This document shows positions 5,271 to 9,685 of a DNA stretch of 9,685 nucleotides, in pieces. The stretch lies in the NCBI GenBank assembly GCA_963974595.1, contig CAXBDA010000095.1:1-9685 (forward strand), read 5' to 3'. This DNA is from PZPK01 sp963974595 (GTDB lineage: Bacteria > Pseudomonadota > Gammaproteobacteria > Pseudomonadales > Oleiphilaceae). Position 1 is the first letter of the stretch. Every line of letters starts with the position of its first letter. The position numbers and the translations under genes were made by a program. Under the pieces are notes generated by a model. It ran no database searches. It saw only the letters and a program-made list of their open reading frames with translations, and was not told the DNA's origin.

Positions 5271-8200
5271 ATGTCTGTCAAATTTATTCATCTAAAGGTT
5301 CATACGGAATACTCCCTTACTAATGGTCTTGTCCGTATCAAGCCATTGATCGCTAAGTCTTTATCCGAAAATATACCAGCTATTGCAATTACCGATCAAT
5401 CTAATCTGTGTGCATTAGTAAAGTTTTATAAGTCCACTCGTGGTGCCGGTATTAAGCCAATTATTGGTGTTGATATCTGGTTAGAAAACGAAGCTGAACC
5501 TGATAATCCGTATAGAATGACTTTGTTAGCTAAGAATGACATGGGGTATCGAAATATTACCGTTCTTGTTTCTCGTGCATTCACTGAAGGTCAATCCTTA
5601 GGGAAAGCGGTTGTAAAGCGTGAGTGGCTTGCGGAAAAAGCGTCAGGCATTATCGTTTTATCCGGGGCGAAAGATGGAGATGTTGGGCGAGCTTTATTAA
5701 ACGGTAAGCTTGATATGGCGGCTGAGCGAACGCGTTTTTGGATGGCGCTTTTTCCGGATAGTTTTTATCTTGAATTGCAGCGAACAAGTCGTCCAGGTGA
5801 CGAAGAGTGTGTGCACCTAAGTGTCCAGTTAGCACAAGATTTAAATTGCCCGGTAGTGGCGACAAATGATGTTCAATTTCTGGTTGAAGATGATTTTGAA
5901 GCTCATGAAGCAAGGGTCTGTATTTCAGACAGTGATACCCTAGATAACCCTAATCGAGAGAAGAAGCACAGCGACCAGCAGTTTTTTAAGTCGTCAGATG
6001 AAATGATCGAGCTATTTGAGGATATTCCCGAAGCGATTGAAAATACAATTGAAATAGCAAAACGCTGCAATGTTGAAATGCGCTTAGGTGAATATTTCTT
6101 ACCACAATATCCAGTGCCTGATGGTATGACGATGGACGAGTTTTTCCGCAAAATTTGTCATGATGGTTTGGATGAGCGCCTACGGTTTATTTTGGCTAAA
6201 ACACCTGAAAGTGAGCTTGAAGAAGCACGTAAGCCTTATATTGATCGCTTAAAGTTTGAATTAGATATTATTTTACAGATGGGGTTCCCGGGTTATTTTC
6301 TTATCGTTATGGACTTTATTCAGTGGGCTAAGAATCATGATATTCCTGTTGGCCCAGGTCGAGGCTCGGGTGCGGGCTCTTTAGTTGCTTATGTACTTAA
6401 AATTACTGATTTAGACCCGCTTCAATATGACTTACTTTTCGAGCGATTTTTGAATCCGGAAAGGGTGTCGATGCCCGATTTTGATGTCGACTTTTGTATG
6501 GATGGTCGAGATCGTGTTATTTCCTATGTGGCTGATCACTACGGTCGAGAAGCGGTATCCCAGATTATTACTTTTGGTACCATGGCGGCAAAAGCAGTAG
6601 TGCGTGATGTGGCGCGTGTTCAAGGGAAGTCTTATGGGCTTGCTGATCGTCTTTCAAAAATGATTCCTTTTGAGATCGGTATGACGTTATCAAAAGCTAT
6701 CGAACAAGAACCAAGCTTGAAAGAATTTCTTACAGAAGATGAAGGTGCCCAAGAAATTTGGGAAATGGCGATACGTTTAGAAGGTGTTACCAGAAATGTG
6801 GGTAAGCACGCGGGCGGGGTGGTCATTGCACCCACTAAACTAACAGACTTTTCAGCGCTTTATTGTGATGAGCAAGGTGCCGGGCTTGTTACACAGTTCG
6901 ATAAAAATGATGTTGAAGAGGCGGGGTTGGTTAAGTTCGACTTCTTGGGCCTAAGAACCCTCACCATCGTTGATTGGGCACTCAAAATGATTAACCCTCG
7001 CTTAATTGCCGAGGGTAAAGACACTATTAATATTGATCACATTCCACTAAATGACCGTGCTTCATTTGAATTATTAAAAACCGCAGAAACCACGGCTGTA
7101 TTCCAGCTTGAATCGCGAGGCATGAAAGATCTTATTCGGCGGCTTCAGCCTGATAACCTCGAGGATATGATTGCACTGGTCGCGCTTTTTCGACCGGGAC
7201 CTCTTGAGTCGGGCATGGTTGATGATTTTATTAATCGTAAACATGGCAGGGCGCCTGTTGCTTATCCTCATATTGACTATCAACACGAAAGTTTAAAAGA
7301 AGTACTTGAGCCAACATATGGGGTTATTGTCTACCAAGAACAGGTCATGCAAATAGCGCAGGTATTGGCGGGTTATACGCTCGGCGGCGCGGATATGCTG
7401 CGCCGAGCAATGGGTAAGAAAAAACCTGAGGAAATGGCCAAACAGCGTGATACCTTTCGTGAGGGGGCCATATCTGTCGGCGTAGACCCAGATCTGGCAA
7501 TGAAGATCTTCGACCTAGTTGAAAAGTTTGCAGGTTATGGATTTAACAAATCTCACTCTGCTGCTTATGCGGTTGTATCCTATCAAACCTTGTGGTTAAA
7601 AACGCACTTTCCTGCTGAGTTTATGGCGGCTGTTTTCACAGCTGATATGCAAAATACTGATAAAGTAGTGACCTTGGTTGAAGAATGCCGCCAAATGAAA
7701 TTGAAGTTGGTGCTGCCAAATGTCAATGTCAGTCAATATACCTTTACTGTCGATGTTGATGGGCAGGTTGTTTATGGTCTAGGCGCGATTAAAGGTTTGG
7801 GTGAAGGGCCTGTTGAAAGTATTTTGGCTGCGCGCGAGCAAGATGGGCCATTTAAGAATTTATTCGATTTTTGTTCACGTGTTGATTTACGCAAAGTAAA
7901 CAAGCGGGCATTAGAGGCCTTAATCCGTGGTGGTGCGATGGATGAAATCGGGCCGAGTAGGGCGCGATTACTTTCTACTATAGAAGAGGCTGTACAGCGC
8001 GCAGAGCAAAATGCCCGTAACCAGCATGTTGGTATGATAGATATGTTTGGTGAGGTGGTGCCAGACGAAAATGAAGATGTTTATATCAATAGTATTGGTG
8101 TTCGAGAATGGAGTGAGAAAGAGAGACTTTCTCAGGAAAAAGATACCTTAGGTTTATACTTAACAGGCCATCCTTTTGATGAGTACGAAGAGGAAGTTCG

Positions 8201-8798
8201 CAAGTTCTCACCTAATTCTATTTTGAATTTAAAGCCCAGTCGGAACAAAATCAATGTGGTTGGTTTGATTGTGGCGGTCAGGTTAATGAAAAATAAACGT
8301 GGCCAGAATATGTGTTTCGTTACCTTGGATGATAGAACGGCACGAATAGAAGCCACCTTATTTTCTGAAACTTATGAAAATAACCGCCAGTTTATTGAAA
8401 AAGATCAGGTGGTTGTGGTCTCAGGCGTATTGAGTTTAGATGAGTACTCTGGTGGTTTGAAATTGCGTGTAAGTGATGTGCAGGCGATATCAACAGCAAG
8501 AATTGCCTTTGCTAAAAATCTCAGTCTACAAATCACCCAAGCGCAGTGCGCACAAGGTTTATTGCCTAAGTTGAAGGTAATGCTAGCAGATGCTTGTGTG
8601 AATGCGCCGTCTGAATCGCCGCGAGAAGATAGTCTGGAAGATGAAAAGATAGGCTGTAAAGTACTCGTTAAATATAAACGGCCTGACGCAAGCGTATTGA
8701 TAGAGTTAGGTCCTGCTTGGTCAGTTGAGCCGCTGGATGAATTAATTCAAGAGTTGAAATACTTACTAGGGGCTCATCAAGTCGCCTTGGTTTATTAG
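5271..8798 (+). CDS. dnaE: DNA polymerase III alpha subunit (replicative polymerase)
   Basis: This complete 1175-residue C-family polymerase is the catalytic core of the replicative holoenzyme; E. coli DnaE is about 1160. The PHP domain (about 5-275) begins FIHLKVHTEYS, the degenerate proteobacterial form in which the metal site is lost, so proofreading must come from separate epsilon (DnaQ). The palm holds GPGRGSGAGS (361-370), PDFDVDF with catalytic Asp403 and Asp405, and the third Asp557 in KFDFLGL. RPGPLESGMVDDFINRKHG (641-659) and GYGFNKSHSAAYA (755-767) are conserved fingers-region blocks. A helix-hairpin-helix-type region lies near 830-890. The internal clamp-binding site is MIDMF (922-926), where E. 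coli has QADMF. An OB fold spans about 994-1075, then the tau-binding C-terminus. The start is the ATG at 5271 with a weak GAG ribosome site. accA follows 153 bases on. Identification is certain. Confidence 0.98.
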   Translation: MSVKFIHLKVHTEYSLTNGLVRIKPLIAKSLSENIPAIAITDQSNLCALVKFYKSTRGAGIKPIIGVDIWLENEAEPDNPYRMTLLAKNDMGYRNITVLVSRAFTEGQSLGKAVVKREWLAEKASGIIVLSGAKDGDVGRALLNGKLDMAAERTRFWMALFPDSFYLELQRTSRPGDEECVHLSVQLAQDLNCPVVATNDVQFLVEDDFEAHEARVCISDSDTLDNPNREKKHSDQQFFKSSDEMIELFEDIPEAIENTIEIAKRCNVEMRLGEYFLPQYPVPDGMTMDEFFRKICHDGLDERLRFILAKTPESELEEARKPYIDRLKFELDIILQMGFPGYFLIVMDFIQWAKNHDIPVGPGRGSGAGSLVAYVLKITDLDPLQYDLLFERFLNPERVSMPDFDVDFCMDGRDRVISYVADHYGREAVSQIITFGTMAAKAVVRDVARVQGKSYGLADRLSKMIPFEIGMTLSKAIEQEPSLKEFLTEDEGAQEIWEMAIRLEGVTRNVGKHAGGVVIAPTKLTDFSALYCDEQGAGLVTQFDKNDVEEAGLVKFDFLGLRTLTIVDWALKMINPRLIAEGKDTINIDHIPLNDRASFELLKTAETTAVFQLESRGMKDLIRRLQPDNLEDMIALVALFRPGPLESGMVDDFINRKHGRAPVAYPHIDYQHESLKEVLEPTYGVIVYQEQVMQIAQVLAGYTLGGADMLRRAMGKKKPEEMAKQRDTFREGAISVGVDPDLAMKIFDLVEKFAGYGFNKSHSAAYAVVSYQTLWLKTHFPAEFMAAVFTADMQNTDKVVTLVEECRQMKLKLVLPNVNVSQYTFTVDVDGQVVYGLGAIKGLGEGPVESILAAREQDGPFKNLFDFCSRVDLRKVNKRALEALIRGGAMDEIGPSRARLLSTIEEAVQRAEQNARNQHVGMIDMFGEVVPDENEDVYINSIGVREWSEKERLSQEKDTLGLYLTGHPFDEYEEEVRKFSPNSILNLKPSRNKINVVGLIVAVRLMKNKRGQNMCFVTLDDRTARIEATLFSETYENNRQFIEKDQVVVVSGVLSLDEYSGGLKLRVSDVQAISTARIAFAKNLSLQITQAQCAQGLLPKLKVMLADACVNAPSESPREDSLEDEKIGCKVLVKYKRPDASVLIELGPAWSVEPLDELIQELKYLLGAHQVALVY

Positions 8799-8951
8799 TT
8801 TCCTGATCGTAAAGATTAACAAATAAAAAATATTCAGGGTACTTGGCCCTCTTGTAATGGTTGTAGGTAGATAAGGGAAGAAAAATTAGCGACAATGGTC
8901 AGCTAATTACCTATTTCAATATATTCTTGTTTATTGAGTTTAAAAAAGCTT
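8799..8951 (+). other. dnaE-accA intergenic region
   Basis: This 153-base AT-rich spacer holds no open frame worth reporting. A weak GGG/CCC stem near 8836-8850 lacks a T-run, so no intrinsic terminator for dnaE is evident and read-through into accA is possible. A better hairpin lies at 8884-8908 (separate entry). No convincing -35/-10 pair was found for accA. Confidence 0.5.
8884..8908 (+). other. Hairpin in the accA leader
   Basis: AATTAGCGAC (8884-8893) pairs with GTC (8898-8900) plus GCTAATT (8902-8908), giving ten base pairs with one bulged A at 8901 and a four-base AATG loop. No T-run follows, so it is not a standard terminator. It ends 43 bases before the accA start and could be an RNA processing or regulatory structure, or chance. 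Confidence 0.4.
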
Positions 8952-9685
8952 ATGAATTTACATTATCTTGATTTTGAGCAGCCTATTGCTGATCTAGAAG
9001 AGAAAATTGAAGAGCTACGTCTTGTTGGTTCAGATAAAGAACTTAATATACAGGAAGCTATTGAAAGCTTAGAGCATGAGTGTAATGCACGAATTCAAAG
9101 TATATTTTCTAAATTAAGTGACTGGGATGTTGCCCGTCTTGCAAGGCACCCTAAACGCCCTTACACGCTTGACTATATTAATTTGATTTTTGATGACTTC
9201 GATGAGCTTCATGGTGATAGGGCTTATGCTGATGATGCGTCTATTGTGGGTGGTCTTGCTTGTTTGGAGGGGCGTCCAGTGATGGTGATTGGTCATCAAA
9301 AAGGTCGTGAGGTGAAAGAGAAGGTAAAACGCAATTTTGGTATGCCCAAGCCTGAAGGCTATCGTAAAGCTTGTCGTTTGATGGAAATGGCTGAGCGGTT
9401 TTCACTGCCTATTATTACATTTATCGATACACCAGGTGCTTATCCAGGTATTGGTGCAGAAGAACGTGGGCAAAGTGAGGCAATTGCTAAAAATTTAGCA
9501 GTCATGTCTCGCTTAAAAACACCCATTATTTCGACCGTAATAGGTGAAGGCGGCTCTGGTGGCGCACTTGCAATAGGTGTATGTGATAGGTTGAATATGT
9601 TGCAATATTCAACCTATGCGGTCATCTCTCCTGAAGGTTGCGCCTCTATTTTGTGGAAAAGTTCTGAGTTTGCATCAGATGCTGC
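8952..9685 (+). CDS. accA: Acetyl-CoA carboxylase carboxyltransferase alpha subunit (5' part)
   Basis: The first 244 codons are present; the usual length is about 317, so about 70 C-terminal residues are beyond the right edge. AccA with AccD transfers the carboxyl group from biotin-BCCP to acetyl-CoA, making malonyl-CoA in the first committed step of fatty-acid synthesis in the cytoplasm. The start MNLHYLDFEQPIADLEEKI is characteristic, followed by ARLARHPKRPYTLDYI (61-76), GHQKGRE (114-120), the FIDTPGAYPGIGAEERGQ block (157-174) and the oxyanion-forming EGGSGGALAIG (199-209). The ATG at 8952 matches the family start exactly; an in-frame TTG at 8934 would add six residues and has no support. 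The ribosome site is weak. It follows dnaE, as in many gammaproteobacteria. No damage is visible in the part present. Confidence 0.97.
   Translation, partial: MNLHYLDFEQPIADLEEKIEELRLVGSDKELNIQEAIESLEHECNARIQSIFSKLSDWDVARLARHPKRPYTLDYINLIFDDFDELHGDRAYADDASIVGGLACLEGRPVMVIGHQKGREVKEKVKRNFGMPKPEGYRKACRLMEMAERFSLPIITFIDTPGAYPGIGAEERGQSEAIAKNLAVMSRLKTPIISTVIGEGGSGGALAIGVCDRLNMLQYSTYAVISPEGCASILWKSSEFASDA

Noticed and set aside
5286..6095. Active PHP exonuclease in DnaE
   Set aside because: The metal-binding histidine pattern is degenerate (HLKVHTEYS), as in other proteobacterial DnaE proteins that rely on separate DnaQ.
8934..8951. TTG at 8934 as the accA start
   Set aside because: The ATG at 8952 matches the family N-terminus and the TTG has no ribosome site.
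1..9685. tRNA or rRNA genes, CRISPR arrays, intact transposases, toxin-antitoxin or phage genes
   Set aside because: I found no cloverleaf, regularly spaced repeats or recognisable protein of these kinds on reading both strands.

Overview
The window looks like ordinary chromosome from a moderately AT-rich gammaproteobacterium, possibly a marine Oceanospirillales or Alteromonadales-type organism. This rests on the proteobacterial DnaE (degenerate PHP domain, C-terminal OB fold) followed directly by accA, on the ArsC/DUF2069/thioredoxin/CoA-binding housekeeping cluster, and on a PilB/GspE-type ATPase. The genus cannot be fixed from sequence alone.

Layout, left to right. Bases 1-1180 (minus strand) hold most of an FkbM-family methyltransferase whose 3' end lies outside the window; it is visibly AT-richer than the rest and looks like accessory, probably surface-glycan, content. 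Bases 1181-1498 are a 318-base gap with a candidate promoter for that gene, several palindromes and a 50-codon open frame of unknown status; it may be a degenerate repeat or mobile-element remnant. Bases 1499-3277 (minus) encode a complete orphan PilB/GspE-like secretion ATPase with no pilC, pilD or pilin gene beside it. A strong minus-strand intrinsic terminator (3305-3349) separates it from an upstream two-gene operon, ArsC-like reductase then a DUF2069 membrane protein (4084 down to 3351), whose genes overlap by ATGA. Divergent from that operon is a TlpA-like thioredoxin lipoprotein with a TTG start (4153-4605). It converges, 9 bases apart, on a YccU-type CoA-binding protein (minus, 4615-5022). 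After a 248-base regulatory gap come dnaE (5271-8798), encoding the complete DNA polymerase III alpha subunit, and accA (8952 to the right edge), encoding the carboxyltransferase alpha subunit of acetyl-CoA carboxylase.

The dnaE-accA pair couples replication and fatty-acid synthesis genes in an order known from many gammaproteobacteria, although the usual lpxB/rnhB genes are not upstream here. The ArsC, thioredoxin and CoA-binding genes suggest thiol and metabolite housekeeping. The orphan ATPase presumably powers a type IV pilus or type II secretion machine encoded elsewhere. I found no tRNA, rRNA, CRISPR array, intact transposase or clear new multi-gene system. The most interesting signals are the odd 1250-1480 element next to the AT-rich methyltransferase, the terminator sitting in front of the pilB-like gene, and a pair of near-identical 12-base repeats in the dnaE leader.
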